DNA from: JAKFDI01 sp036676235
GTDB lineage: Bacteria > Pseudomonadota > Gammaproteobacteria > Burkholderiales > Burkholderiaceae_C
Reading direction: 5' to 3'
DNA: 64,000 nucleotides
Assembly: GCA_036676235.1 (NCBI GenBank)
Contig: JAKFDI010000055.1
Location: forward strand, 34,138 to 98,137
Shown: piece by piece, positions 26,893 to 35,829 of the stretch
How positions within the stretch are numbered: the stretch's first letter is position 1
Layout of the letters: the number at the start of each line of letters is the position of its first letter
Made by a program: the position numbers and the translations under genes
Notes under the pieces: generated by a model
Told to the model about the DNA's origin: nothing
What the model saw: only the letters and a program-made list of their open reading frames with translations
Databases searched by the model: none

Positions 26893-29196
26893 TTAGAACG
26901 CGGTCCCGATCTGGAATTGAAGAGGCTGGATTCTATCCGTCGGCTCCTTGCGGATCGGGCGGCCGTAGCTCAGCTTGAGCGGCCCCACGGGCGAGATCCA
27001 GCTGAGGCCAATGCCGGCCGATGCGCGCAGCGTGCCGAGGTCCATCTTCTCGTTTTCGCCCCATACGTTGCCCACGTCAACGTAGGTGAACCAGCGCAGC
27101 GTCTTGTCGGTGCCGGTACCCACCAGCGGCAGGTACAGCTCGGCGTTGAGGTTGAGGCGCCGGTTGCCGCCCTGGTAGGCGCCGATCGGATCGACCGGGC
27201 CGAGGGAGCCCTGGTCGAAGCCGCGCACGGTGCCCAGGCCCCCGCCGTAGAAGTTCTTGAAGATGGGGAACTCGGTTCCGCCGAGGCCCTTGCCCCAGCC
27301 GAGTTCGGCGTTGAGGCCAAGCGTGAAGCGCCGCGACAGCGGGAAGTACTCCTGGAACTGCGCGTTCGCACGCAGGTAACGCGCGTCGCCGCCCGGCGAC
27401 CACTCGAGGTTGAGCCGCTGATATCGGCCCTCGGTCGGCACGAGGGCGCTGTCGCGCGCGTCGCGCGTCCAGCCGATGGTGAGCGGCACCGACGTGGCGG
27501 CCGCACCGTGCTTGAGCTTGTAGACGCGGTACGACAGCGGCAGGGCGGTGTCGCCCTTGATCTCGGTGCGCTCAAGGCCGATACCGAAGTACACGGTGTC
27601 GAGTTCGCTGAACGGCACACCGAAGCGGATGGATGCCCCGGGCGTCGCGAGTTCGTACTCCTCGCCCTGGCTGTTCAGCGGGCGGGTGGTGCGATAGAAC
27701 ACGTCGATCGCGCGCGAGATGCCGTCGATCGTGAAGTACGGATCGACCGTGCTCACCACCATCGAACGCTGCGAGTGGCTGGTGTTGAGTTCGATGCCGA
27801 GGTAGTTGCCCGAACCGAACACGTTCTCCTGCTTGATTGCGCCGGTGAACGACAGCTTGTCGGCACTCGAGAAGCCGGCGCCCAGCAGCAGGCTGCCGGT
27901 GGGCTTCTCGGTCACGTTCACCGTCAGGTCGACCTGGTCGGGCACACCGGGTACCTCTTCGGTGTCGATGGCAACTTCAGTGAAAAACCCCAGGCGATTC
28001 AGCCGGTCGCGCGACAGGCGGATCTTGTTGCTGTCGTACCAGGCCGACTCGAACTGCCGGAACTCGCGCCGGATCACTTCATCGCGCGTGCGGCTGTTGC
28101 CCGCCACGTTGATGCGGCGGACGTAGACGCGGCGCTGTGTGTCGGCAGCCAGCGTCAGCTCGACCTGGCCCGTCGTGCGGTCGATCTGCGGCTGCGCCTC
28201 CACGCGGGCGAAGGCGTAGCCGAAGGTGCCGAAGCGCTCGATGAAGGCACGCGTCGTCTCGGCCACCGCCTCGGCGCGGTAGGGCTGACCGGGCTTGATC
28301 TCGACCAGCGTCTTGAAGTCCTCTTCCTTGCCGAGGTAGTCGCCTTCGAGGTTCACCGCCGTCACGATGTAGGGCTGGCCCTCGTTCACGTTGACGGTGA
28401 TCGTGATGTTCTGCTTGTCGGGCGAGATGGCGACCTGCGTCGACTCGATGTTGAACTCGAGGTAGCCGCGGTTCAGGTAGAACGAGCGCAGCGTTTCGAG
28501 GTCGGCGTTGAGCTTGGTGCGCGAATAGCGATCCGACTTGGTGTACCAGCTGAGCCAGCCGCCTTCGTTCAGTTCGAACAAGCCTGTGAGCGTGCTCTCC
28601 GGGAAGGCCTTGTTGCCGGTGATGCGGATTTCGCTGATGCGCGCCGCCGCGCCCTCGGTGATGGAGAAGGTGACGTTGACGCGGTTGCGCTCCTGCGGCG
28701 TCACGGTGGTCACCACCTCGACGCCGTAGAGGCTGCGCGTCAGGTACTGGCGCTTGAGTTCCTGCTCGGCACGGTCGGCCAATGCGCGGTCGAAAGGCAG
28801 ACCCTCGCCGATGCCGAAGTCACGCAGCGCCTTGATCAGCACGTCGCGCTCGAACTCCTTCAGGCCGACGAAATCGAGACTGCCGATGACCGAGCGCTCG
28901 TCGACGATGACGATGGCAACGCCGTCCTCGATCTCGATGCGCACGTCCTTGAACAGGCCGGTCGAGAACAGCGCGCGTAGCGCCGCCGCGCCCTTCTCGT
29001 CGTTGTAGACGTCGCCCACGCGAAACGGCAGCGCGGCGAACACGGTGCCGGCGTCGGTGCGCTGCAGGCCTTCGACACGGATGTCCTTGAGCGTGAACGG
29101 CTCGACGGCCCAGACAGGCACCGCGTGCAGCGCCACGGCCAAAGCGACGGACAGGATGGACGGACGAATCGAGCGCGGTCGAAAGGACGATGGCAT
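26893..29196 (-). CDS. bamA: Outer-membrane protein assembly factor BamA
   Basis: 767 residues. After a signal peptide ending in VWA, five POTRA domains run to about residue 420; FTLKDIRVEGLQRTDAGTVF starts POTRA1 and RRINVAGNSRTRDEVIRREF starts POTRA5. The C-terminal Omp85 beta-barrel contains the VRGFDQGSLG motif and ends in Phe as barrel proteins do. It inserts beta-barrel proteins into the outer membrane. Start ATG 29196 gives MPSSFRPRSIRPSIL; I see no clear ribosome site there. bamB (50.9 kb) and bamD (63.1 kb) are also in the window. Confidence 0.96.
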   Translation of the reverse strand: MPSSFRPRSIRPSILSVALAVALHAVPVWAVEPFTLKDIRVEGLQRTDAGTVFAALPFRVGDVYNDEKGAAALRALFSTGLFKDVRIEIEDGVAIVIVDERSVIGSLDFVGLKEFERDVLIKALRDFGIGEGLPFDRALADRAEQELKRQYLTRSLYGVEVVTTVTPQERNRVNVTFSITEGAAARISEIRITGNKAFPESTLTGLFELNEGGWLSWYTKSDRYSRTKLNADLETLRSFYLNRGYLEFNIESTQVAISPDKQNITITVNVNEGQPYIVTAVNLEGDYLGKEEDFKTLVEIKPGQPYRAEAVAETTRAFIERFGTFGYAFARVEAQPQIDRTTGQVELTLAADTQRRVYVRRINVAGNSRTRDEVIRREFRQFESAWYDSNKIRLSRDRLNRLGFFTEVAIDTEEVPGVPDQVDLTVNVTEKPTGSLLLGAGFSSADKLSFTGAIKQENVFGSGNYLGIELNTSHSQRSMVVSTVDPYFTIDGISRAIDVFYRTTRPLNSQGEEYELATPGASIRFGVPFSELDTVYFGIGLERTEIKGDTALPLSYRVYKLKHGAAATSVPLTIGWTRDARDSALVPTEGRYQRLNLEWSPGGDARYLRANAQFQEYFPLSRRFTLGLNAELGWGKGLGGTEFPIFKNFYGGGLGTVRGFDQGSLGPVDPIGAYQGGNRRLNLNAELYLPLVGTGTDKTLRWFTYVDVGNVWGENEKMDLGTLRASAGIGLSWISPVGPLKLSYGRPIRKEPTDRIQPLQFQIGTAF

Positions 29197-29206
29197 ACGG
29201 GAGGGA

Positions 29207-30601
29207 TCAGTGCAGGCCCAGGAACCGGGCCACGTCGTTGTAGAGAGCAAGCGACATCATCATCAGCATGATTGCCACGCCGCCGCGCTGCAGCCGCTCG
29301 AGCCACAACTCCGACACGGGCCGCCCTGTCACTGCTTCAAAAAGATAGTACATCAGGTGTCCGCCATCGAGCATCGGCAGCGGGAGCAGGTTCAGCACGC
29401 CCAGACTCACGCTCACGACGGCCAGAAATCCGAGGAAATAGGCGAGGCCCAGGCGCGCCGACTGGCCGGCGTAGTCGGCAATCGTGAGCGGGCCGCTGAG
29501 GTTCTTGAGCGACGCTTCGCCGATCACCATCTTGCCGAGCATGCGCAGCGTGAGCCACGACATGTCCCAGGTGCGCACGGCCGCCTTGGTGAAGCCTTCG
29601 ACCGGCCCATAACGCACCGTCACGATCTCCGGCGGCGCGCCGATGAACGCCTCGATGCGCCCGATGCGCTTGCCGCCCTGCAGCACGACGGCCGGCAGCA
29701 CTTCGATGTCGAGTTCGCGCCCGCCCCGTTCGACGCGCCAGGTCATCGCCTGCGCCTCGCCGTCCGCGCCGCTGGCACGAATGAGTTCGCGCAGCTTCGC
29801 CGCCTCGACGACCGGCTGCCCATCGATGGCCAGCACGCGGTCGCCTTCCTGCAGGCCGGCGCGCGCCGCGGCGCCTCCGGCATTGACCTTGCCGACCACC
29901 GGCTCACTGTGAAGCTGGCCGAGCCCGACGCGCTGCATCATCTGCTCGTCGATCTCCTGGGCGTCCAGCGTGTCGAGCCCGATCTGCACGCTTCGCTCGT
30001 GGCGGCCCTGGCTGTCGGCCACGCGCAGATGGAGCGGTTCGCCCGAAAGAACGGCCTGGGTGATCTCCCAGCGCAGGTCGTTCATCGAGCGCAGGTCGCG
30101 CCATTCGTTGCCGTCGAGCGATGCCGCGCGCGCCCAGTCGCCGGCGCGCACGCCGGCTTGGGCGGCCAGGCTGTGTGCCGGCGGCGCGCCGAGCACGGCC
30201 TTGGGTTCGTCCACGCCAATCCAGTGCGCGCCGGCAAAGAGCACCACCGCCAGCGCGAGGTTCGCCGCCGGGCCGGCCGAGACGATGGCCGTGCGCTGCC
30301 ACAGCGGCTTGCGATTGAAGGCCATGTGACGCTCTTCGGGGCGCACCGGCGCTTCGCGCTCGTCGAGCATGCGCACGTAGCCGCCGAGCGGCAGCGCCGC
30401 GACGACGAACTCGGTGGATTCGGGCGTCTTCTGGCGCCGCAGCAGCGGACGTCCGAAGCCGACGGAAAAGCGCAGCACCTTCACGCCGCAGGCCACGGCA
30501 ACGCGGTAGTGGCCGTATTCGTGGATGACGATGAGGATGCCCAGCGCCACCACGAACGCCAGCGCGCTGATCAGGAAGGTGAGCAAGCCGGCGCCGCTCA
30601 T
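29207..30601 (-). CDS. rseP: Site-2 protease RseP
   Basis: 464 residues, intramembrane zinc metalloprotease. It cuts anti-sigma factor RseA to release sigma-E in the envelope stress response and clears signal peptides. The zinc site is IVIHEYGHY (His27, Glu28, His31) in helix 1. Two PDZ domains follow; GGAAARAGLQEGDRVLAIDG is in the second. The third metal ligand is in the late LLPLPMLDGGHLMYYLFE. Start overlaps the dxr stop by four bases; bamA begins 10 bases after its stop. Confidence 0.96.
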   Translation of the reverse strand: MSGAGLLTFLISALAFVVALGILIVIHEYGHYRVAVACGVKVLRFSVGFGRPLLRRQKTPESTEFVVAALPLGGYVRMLDEREAPVRPEERHMAFNRKPLWQRTAIVSAGPAANLALAVVLFAGAHWIGVDEPKAVLGAPPAHSLAAQAGVRAGDWARAASLDGNEWRDLRSMNDLRWEITQAVLSGEPLHLRVADSQGRHERSVQIGLDTLDAQEIDEQMMQRVGLGQLHSEPVVGKVNAGGAAARAGLQEGDRVLAIDGQPVVEAAKLRELIRASGADGEAQAMTWRVERGGRELDIEVLPAVVLQGGKRIGRIEAFIGAPPEIVTVRYGPVEGFTKAAVRTWDMSWLTLRMLGKMVIGEASLKNLSGPLTIADYAGQSARLGLAYFLGFLAVVSVSLGVLNLLPLPMLDGGHLMYYLFEAVTGRPVSELWLERLQRGGVAIMLMMMSLALYNDVARFLGLH

Positions 30602-31797
30602 CGGGCCAGCCGTTCGATGTGCTGCCGCGCCTGGCGACGACTGCGCTGGTCGAGTTCGAGCAACCCGGCCAGCGTGGCCGTTTCATCCGCCACGATCTGC
30701 ACGGACGCGAGCGCCTCGGCGTTGACGGCGTGAATGCGGTCGAAACCGATGCGCCCCTCGAGGAAAGCGGCCACTGCTTCCTCGTTGGCGGCATTCAGCA
30801 CGGCGGTGCTTCCGTCGGCGCCGCGCAGCGTCTCCCAGGCCAAGTGCAGGCCGGGGTAGCGCGCGGCATCGGCCGGCTCGAAGCTGAGGCCCGAGAGTGC
30901 AGTGAAGTCGAGCTGGCTTGCACCGCATGCGATGCGCTCGGGCCAGGCCAGGCCGAAGGCGATGGGCACCCGCATGTCGGGCGTGCCCAGTTGTGCGAGC
31001 ACGGAGTTGTCGCGGCATACCACCATCGAATGGATGATGCTTTGCGGGTGGATCACCACACGCACCTGCTCGGGCTGCAGGTCAAACAGCCAGCGCGCCT
31101 CGATGACCTCGAGCGCCTTGTTCATCATCGTGGCGGAGTCGACCGAGATCTTGCGACCCATCACCCAGTTCGGGTGCGCACAGGCTTCGTCGGGCGTGAC
31201 CCGGGCGAGCGTGGACGGATCGCGGGTACGAAACGGCCCGCCCGAGGCGGTGAGCAGGATGTGGTCGACGCGCTCGTGCCACACGTTGCGGTCTTCGGGC
31301 AGGCACTGGAAGATGGCGGAGTGCTCGCTGTCGATGGGCAGCAGGCTTGCGCCGCCTTCGCGCACCGCGTTCATGAACAGCGCACCCCCGACGACCAGCG
31401 CCTCCTTGTTCGCCAGCAGCAGGCGCTTGCCGGCACGCGCGGCGGCCAGACAAGGAGCCAGTCCTGCCGCACCCACGATGGCTGCCATGACGGCATCGAC
31501 CTCGGGGTGCGCGGCAAGATCGACCAGCGCCTGCGGCCCATGAAGCACTTCGCACGCCACGCTCTCGGCCCGCAGGCGCTGCTGCAATTGCGAGGCCGCC
31601 GCCGCATCGCCCACAACGGCGAAGCGCGGGCGCCAGCGAAGGCATTGCGTGAACAGGTCGTCCACGCGGCTGTGCGCCGTCAAGGCGAAGACCTCGAAAC
31701 GCTGCGGATGGCGGCCGATCACGTCGAGCGTGCTCGTGCCGACGGACCCGGTCGAGCCGAGGATGCAGACGCGCTGGCGAGCAGCCGAAGGTGTCAT
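30598..31797 (-). CDS. dxr: 1-deoxy-D-xylulose 5-phosphate reductoisomerase
   Basis: 399 residues, NADPH enzyme of the MEP isoprenoid pathway making 2-C-methylerythritol 4-phosphate. The nucleotide loop is ILGSTGSVGTSTLDVI. The metal/substrate centre has LLANKEALVVGG, PIDSEHSAIFQCL, LTASGGPF and NWVMGRKISVDSATMMNKALEVIEA. ATG 31797 gives MTPSAARQRVCILGSTG; the frame stays open far upstream across cdsA, but that part is an out-of-phase shadow. ispG of the same pathway is at 54-55 kb. Confidence 0.96.
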   Translation of the reverse strand: MTPSAARQRVCILGSTGSVGTSTLDVIGRHPQRFEVFALTAHSRVDDLFTQCLRWRPRFAVVGDAAAASQLQQRLRAESVACEVLHGPQALVDLAAHPEVDAVMAAIVGAAGLAPCLAAARAGKRLLLANKEALVVGGALFMNAVREGGASLLPIDSEHSAIFQCLPEDRNVWHERVDHILLTASGGPFRTRDPSTLARVTPDEACAHPNWVMGRKISVDSATMMNKALEVIEARWLFDLQPEQVRVVIHPQSIIHSMVVCRDNSVLAQLGTPDMRVPIAFGLAWPERIACGASQLDFTALSGLSFEPADAARYPGLHLAWETLRGADGSTAVLNAANEEAVAAFLEGRIGFDRIHAVNAEALASVQIVADETATLAGLLELDQRSRRQARQHIERLAR

Positions 31798-31805
31798 GTC
31801 GGGAA

Positions 31806-32642
31806 TCAGATCGTGCCCAGCGCGAGGGCGAGCGGGAAAACAGGCAACAGCGCGTCGATCCGGTCCAGCACGCCGCCGTGGCCCGGCAGCAGACGGCTGC
31901 TGTCCTTGGCGCCGGCGCTGCGCTTGACCAGGGATTCGACCAGGTCGCCGACAACGCTCATGGCCGCAAGAAACAGGACGGCCAACACCAGTCCGAGGGC
32001 ACCCGCGCGGTCGTGCAGCCGGGTGTAGAGGCTCGCCGAATCGACGGCGAAGCTGGCATCGGCAAGCAGCCACAGACCGGCCAGCACCAGCGCCCCCGCC
32101 ATGCCGCTCCACACACCTTCCCAGCTCTTGCCGGGGCTGATGGTCGGCGACAGCTTGCGGCGCCCGAATTGCCGGCCGCCGAAGTAGGCGGCGATGTCGG
32201 CCACCCACACCAGGCAGAAGACCGAGAGGATGAAGTTGACGCCCAGCGTCTTTGCATGCGCGAGCGCGAGCCACGCCGTCCACAGCGCCAGCCAGCCGAG
32301 GACCAGACGCAGCGTCCGCGGCAGGTTCGGCCATGCGGCAGGGCCGAGCCGGATCGCCGCCAAGCCGCCCAGCACCCACACCAGCGCGGCCAGCCACCAC
32401 GCCAGCACCGGCGCCTGAATATTCCAGCCGCGCCACAGGGCGGCCGCGCAGGCCGCTGCGAGCACGATGCCGAAGGCGATCGATGCCGGCTGGCCGCAAG
32501 CGTTGAGCCGCGCCCATTCCCAGCCCGCAGCGCCGATGGCCACCAGCGTCAGCAGCGCGAAGGGCCAGGGCTGCGTGACCAGCAGCGCCGGCAGCAGGAG
32601 CGCCAGCAACACAACCGCCGTGATCACCCGCTGCTTGAGCAT
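31806..32642 (-). CDS. cdsA: Phosphatidate cytidylyltransferase
   Basis: 278 residues with about eight membrane helices. It makes CDP-diacylglycerol from phosphatidate and CTP, the precursor of all phospholipids. Recognisable are MLKQRVITAVVLLALLLPAL at the start, the aspartate-bearing VWVADIAAYFGGRQFGRRKL, SPGKSWEGVWSG, and the C-terminal signature SVVGDLVESLVKRSAGAKDSS with PGHGGVLDRIDALL. It ends eight bases before dxr. Confidence 0.95.
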   Translation of the reverse strand: MLKQRVITAVVLLALLLPALLVTQPWPFALLTLVAIGAAGWEWARLNACGQPASIAFGIVLAAACAAALWRGWNIQAPVLAWWLAALVWVLGGLAAIRLGPAAWPNLPRTLRLVLGWLALWTAWLALAHAKTLGVNFILSVFCLVWVADIAAYFGGRQFGRRKLSPTISPGKSWEGVWSGMAGALVLAGLWLLADASFAVDSASLYTRLHDRAGALGLVLAVLFLAAMSVVGDLVESLVKRSAGAKDSSRLLPGHGGVLDRIDALLPVFPLALALGTI

Positions 32643-32651
32643 GGTTGGGTC

Positions 32652-33377
32652 CTAGGCCGTTTCGGCTCGCGCCGTGTCTTTGACAGCGCCGAAGCGGCGG
32701 TCGCGGCGGGCGTACTCGGCGAGGGCGGCATCGAGTTCGGCTTCGCCGAACTCGGGCCACAGGCAATCGGTGAATACCAGTTCGGAGTACGCCGCCTGCC
32801 ACAGCAGGAAATTGCTGATGCGCACTTCGCCGCCGGTGCGAATGAAGAGGTCGGGGTCGGGTGCATGGCCGAGCGCCATGTAGCGGTTCAGCCGGTCTTC
32901 GTCGAGCTGATCCGGCGGCACGCCATCGCGAACCGCTTGGCGGCAAGCCTGCACGATGTCCCAGCGGCCGCCGTAGTTGAATGCGACGGAGAGCGTGATG
33001 CGCGTGTTGTGCGCGGTACTCGATTCGGCCTGTTCCCAGGCGGCGCGCAGCTTGTCGGAGACCTGCGAACGATCGCCGACGATCTTGATGCGCACGCCGC
33101 GGTCGGCCAGCTTGCTCAGGTACTTGGCGACGGCCACGAGCACCAGGCCCATGAGCCCCGACACCTCTTCGGTCGGGCGCTTCCAGTTCTCGGATGAGAA
33201 CGCGAAGACGGTCACGTACTCGACGCCGCGGTCGGCGCACGCGAGCACCGTCTTGACCAGCGCATCGACACCCGCCTTGTGGCCGAAGAAGCGCGGCATG
33301 AAGCGCTTCTTGGCCCAGCGGCCGTTGCCGTCCATGACGATCGCGACGTGGCGCGGAATGGCAGCCTTGGAATCCAC
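32652..33377 (-). CDS. uppS: Undecaprenyl diphosphate synthase
   Basis: 241 residues. It condenses eight isopentenyl units onto farnesyl diphosphate to make the C55 carrier for peptidoglycan and O-antigen. The catalytic Asp16 is in HVAIVMDGNGRWAKKR; further blocks are FFGHKAGVDALV, TVFAFSSENWKRP, FNYGGRWDIV and DLFIRTGGEVRISNFLLWQ. I start at GTG 33377, giving MDSKAAIPRHVAIVM, because the family needs only a few residues before this strand; no clear ribosome site is seen, so the start is moderately certain. Confidence 0.93.
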   Translation of the reverse strand: MDSKAAIPRHVAIVMDGNGRWAKKRFMPRFFGHKAGVDALVKTVLACADRGVEYVTVFAFSSENWKRPTEEVSGLMGLVLVAVAKYLSKLADRGVRIKIVGDRSQVSDKLRAAWEQAESSTAHNTRITLSVAFNYGGRWDIVQACRQAVRDGVPPDQLDEDRLNRYMALGHAPDPDLFIRTGGEVRISNFLLWQAAYSELVFTDCLWPEFGEAELDAALAEYARRDRRFGAVKDTARAETA

Positions 33378-33409
33378 GGGGCGTGACCGAAAACGACTCT
33401 GCCGCGCGA

Positions 33410-33970
33410 TCAGACAGCCATGATTTCGGCTTCCTTGGCCGAAATCAGGCGGTCGATCTCGCCGATCGTGCGGTCGGTGAGCTTCTGGATGTCGTCGAGC
33501 GAGCGGCGTTCGTCGTCTTCGGCGATGAGCTTGTCCTTGAGCAGCTTCTTGGCATGCTCGTTGGCATCGCGGCGCAGGTTGCGCACGGCGATTTTTGCGT
33601 CTTCGCCTTCGTGGCGCGCCACCTTGGTGAGTTCCTTGCGGCGCTCTTCCGTGAGCGCGGGCATCGGCACGCGCAGCAGGTCGCCCTGCGACGACGGGTT
33701 CAGGCCCAGGTCGCTCTCGCGGATGGCCTTCTCGATCTTGGCGCCCATGCCCTTCTCCCACGGCTGCACGGTGATCGTGCGCGCGTCGAGCAGGGTCACG
33801 TTGGCCACCTGGCTGATGGGCAGCATCGAGCCGTAGTAGTCGACCTGCACCTGGTCGAGGATGCCGGGGTGGGCGCGGCCGGTGCGGATCTTCTGCAGCT
33901 GGGCCTTCAAGGCCTCGACGGAGCGGCCCATCTTCTGTTCAGCGGTGGTCTTGATCTCGGCAATGCTCAT
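33410..33970 (-). CDS. frr: Ribosome recycling factor
   Basis: 186 residues, exact RRF size. With EF-G it splits post-termination ribosomes. Landmarks are MSIAEIKTTAEQKMGRSVEA, IRTGRAHPGILD, YYGSMLPISQVANV, VQPWEKGMGAKIEKAI, LNPSSQGDLLRVPMP and the C-terminal long helix. It follows pyrH by 24 bases in the classic rpsB-tsf-pyrH-frr order. Confidence 0.97.
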   Translation of the reverse strand: MSIAEIKTTAEQKMGRSVEALKAQLQKIRTGRAHPGILDQVQVDYYGSMLPISQVANVTLLDARTITVQPWEKGMGAKIEKAIRESDLGLNPSSQGDLLRVPMPALTEERRKELTKVARHEGEDAKIAVRNLRRDANEHAKKLLKDKLIAEDDERRSLDDIQKLTDRTIGEIDRLISAKEAEIMAV

Positions 33971-33994
33971 GGAATTTCTCTCTTCGGCGGCGCG

Positions 33995-34705
33995 TCACAC
34001 GTGAACGAGCGTGCCCTCGTCTTCGCCCAGCACCACGCGCTTGAGCGCTCCGGGCTTGAAGATGCTGAACACCTTGATCGGAAGCTTCTGGTCGCGGCAC
34101 AGCGCGAAGGCCGTGGCGTCGAGCACCTGGAGGTTCTTGACGATGGCCTCGTCGAAGCTGATCTGGGTGTAGCGCGTGGCGTTCGGATCCTTTTTCGGGT
34201 CGGCGGTGTACACGCCGTCCACCTTGGTCGCCTTCAGCACGATCTGCGCACCGATCTCGGCACCGCGCAGCGCGGCCGCGGTGTCGGTGGTGAAGAAGGG
34301 GTTGCCCGTTCCGGCGGCGAAGATGACGACCTTGCCTTCTTCGAGGTACTGCAGCGCCTTCGGCCGCACGTAGGGCTCGACCACCTGCTCGATGCCGATG
34401 GCCGACATCACCCGCGCGGTCATGCCCTCCTGGCGCATGGTGTCGGCCAGCGCCAGGGCGTTCATCACGGTGGCAAGCATGCCCATGTAGTCGGCGGTCG
34501 CCCGGTCCATGCCGACCGAGCCGCCCGCCACGCCGCGAAAGATGTTGCCGCCGCCGATGACCACTGCCACCTCGCACCCGAGCTGCGTCACTTCCTGCAC
34601 CTCGCGCACCATGCGCACGATCGTGGCGCGGTTGATGCCGTAGGCGTCGTCGCCCATCAAGGCCTCGCCGGAGAGTTTCAGCAGGATGCGCTTGTAGGCG
34701 GGCAT
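33995..34705 (-). CDS. pyrH: Uridylate kinase
   Basis: 236 residues, hexameric amino-acid-kinase-fold enzyme that phosphorylates UMP to UDP, activated by GTP and inhibited by UTP. It starts MPAYKRILLKLSGEALMGDD, has VVIGGGNIFRG (phosphate loop), the UMP contacts VFAAGTGNPFFTTDTAAALR-like stretch and DGVYTADPKKDPNA. A hairpin lies between it and tsf. Confidence 0.97.
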   Translation of the reverse strand: MPAYKRILLKLSGEALMGDDAYGINRATIVRMVREVQEVTQLGCEVAVVIGGGNIFRGVAGGSVGMDRATADYMGMLATVMNALALADTMRQEGMTARVMSAIGIEQVVEPYVRPKALQYLEEGKVVIFAAGTGNPFFTTDTAAALRGAEIGAQIVLKATKVDGVYTADPKKDPNATRYTQISFDEAIVKNLQVLDATAFALCRDQKLPIKVFSIFKPGALKRVVLGEDEGTLVHV

Positions 34706-34745
34706 GCAGGCGGCTTTCGGGTGGTTCTCGGGGTGCGAAAGTCTA

Positions 34746-34769
34746 AACGCCCGGCGCTCACCGGGCGTT
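34746..34769 (-). terminator. Hairpin between tsf and pyrH
   Basis: A perfect 9-bp stem AACGCCCGG / CCGGGCGTT with a six-base loop, 14 bases after the tsf stop. On the minus strand it is followed by TAGACTTTC, a poor T-tract. It may act as a partial terminator that lowers pyrH-frr expression relative to tsf. Confidence 0.5.
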
Positions 34770-34782
34770 GTCGCGGAAACGT

Positions 34783-35703
34783 TCAGGCGCTCTTGGCCGC
34801 TGCCACTTGGGCGGCCACTTCGGCCGCGAAATCGTCGACCTTCTTCTCGATGCCTTCGCCCACCACGTAAAGCGTGAAGCCCAGCACCTTGGTGCTCTTC
34901 TCCTTGAGCATCTGCTCAACGGTCTGCTTGTCGTTCTTGACGAAGGCCTGGTTGAAGAGGCTGACCTCCTTCAGGTACTTCTGCACCGAGCCTTCGATGC
35001 GCTTGGTGACGATCTCCGCCGACTGCGGCGTCTTGCCCGCAGCTTCGGCCACCTTGGCGTCTTCGGCGGCCTTGCCGGCGGCGACGTTGCGCTCCTTCTC
35101 GATCAGATCGGCGGGCACGTCGGCCGACGACAGCGCCACCGGCTTCATCGCCGCGACGTGCATGGCGACGTCCTTGGCCGCCACCTCGTCACCCTCGAAC
35201 TCGACGACCACGCCGATGCGCGTGCCGTGCAGGTAGCTCGCCAGTTGGCCGCCGCCCGCATAGCGCTTGAAGCGGCGGATCGACATGTTCTCGCCGATCT
35301 TGCCGATCAGGCCCTTGCGCACGTCTTCGACGGTCGGGCCGAAGCTGTCCTGCGCATGCGGCAGGGCCGACAGCGCGGCCACGTCGGCCGGATTCTCCTT
35401 GGCCACCAGTTCGGCCACGGCCTTGGTGAACGCGAGGAAGGAGTCGTTCTTCGAGACGAAGTCGGTTTCGCAGTTGATCTCGACCAGCGCGCCGGTCGCA
35501 CCGTCGACCGCCGCCGACACCACGCCTTCGGCGGTGACGCGCGAGGCGGCCTTGCCGGCCTTGCTGCCGAGCTTCACGCGCAGCAACTCTTCGGCCTTCT
35601 CCGCATTGCCGTCGGCTTCGGTCAGCGCCTTCTTGCATTCCATCATCGGCGCGTCGGTCTTGGCGCGCAGTTCGGCGACCATGCTGGCGGTGATTGCAGG
35701 CAT
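34783..35703 (-). CDS. tsf: Translation elongation factor Ts
   Basis: 306 residues. It is the nucleotide exchange factor for EF-Tu. The N-terminal UBA-like part MPAITASMVAELRAKTDAPM carries the TDAPMMECKKAL block. VEINCETDFVSKND is the core signature. KEVSLFNQAFVKNDKQTV lies in the C-terminal dimerisation part. ATG 35703 is the family start. A strong terminator lies upstream, between it and rpsB. Confidence 0.97.
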   Translation of the reverse strand: MPAITASMVAELRAKTDAPMMECKKALTEADGNAEKAEELLRVKLGSKAGKAASRVTAEGVVSAAVDGATGALVEINCETDFVSKNDSFLAFTKAVAELVAKENPADVAALSALPHAQDSFGPTVEDVRKGLIGKIGENMSIRRFKRYAGGGQLASYLHGTRIGVVVEFEGDEVAAKDVAMHVAAMKPVALSSADVPADLIEKERNVAAGKAAEDAKVAEAAGKTPQSAEIVTKRIEGSVQKYLKEVSLFNQAFVKNDKQTVEQMLKEKSTKVLGFTLYVVGEGIEKKVDDFAAEVAAQVAAAKSA

Positions 35704-35766
35704 CGTATTTCTCCGTTGGCTAGAGGGCACACGTCACGCGAGACGGCACCCATCGATTCGGTTTGT

Positions 35767-35794
35767 AAAAAAGAAGGGGCTGTGTCAGCCCCTT
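35767..35794 (-). terminator. Rho-independent terminator between rpsB and tsf
   Basis: A perfect 9-bp stem AAGGGGCTG / CAGCCCCTT (35774-35782 with 35786-35794) and three-base loop. Reading leftward it is followed by C and six T (35767-35772). It sits 36 bases after the rpsB stop and 64 bases before tsf. A second small inverted repeat (CTCAC/GTGAG, 35801-35817) precedes it. Confidence 0.85.
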
Positions 35795-35829
35795 TCTTGC
35801 CTCACTTCGACAGTGAGAAAGGCGCCTCG

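Noticed and set aside
30598..33240. A leftward 880-codon open frame covering dxr, cdsA and part of uppS
   Set aside because: Only its last 400 codons are dxr. The front part is the out-of-phase reading of cdsA and uppS, Arg/Ala-rich, with no family similarity; G+C-rich DNA leaves such frames open.
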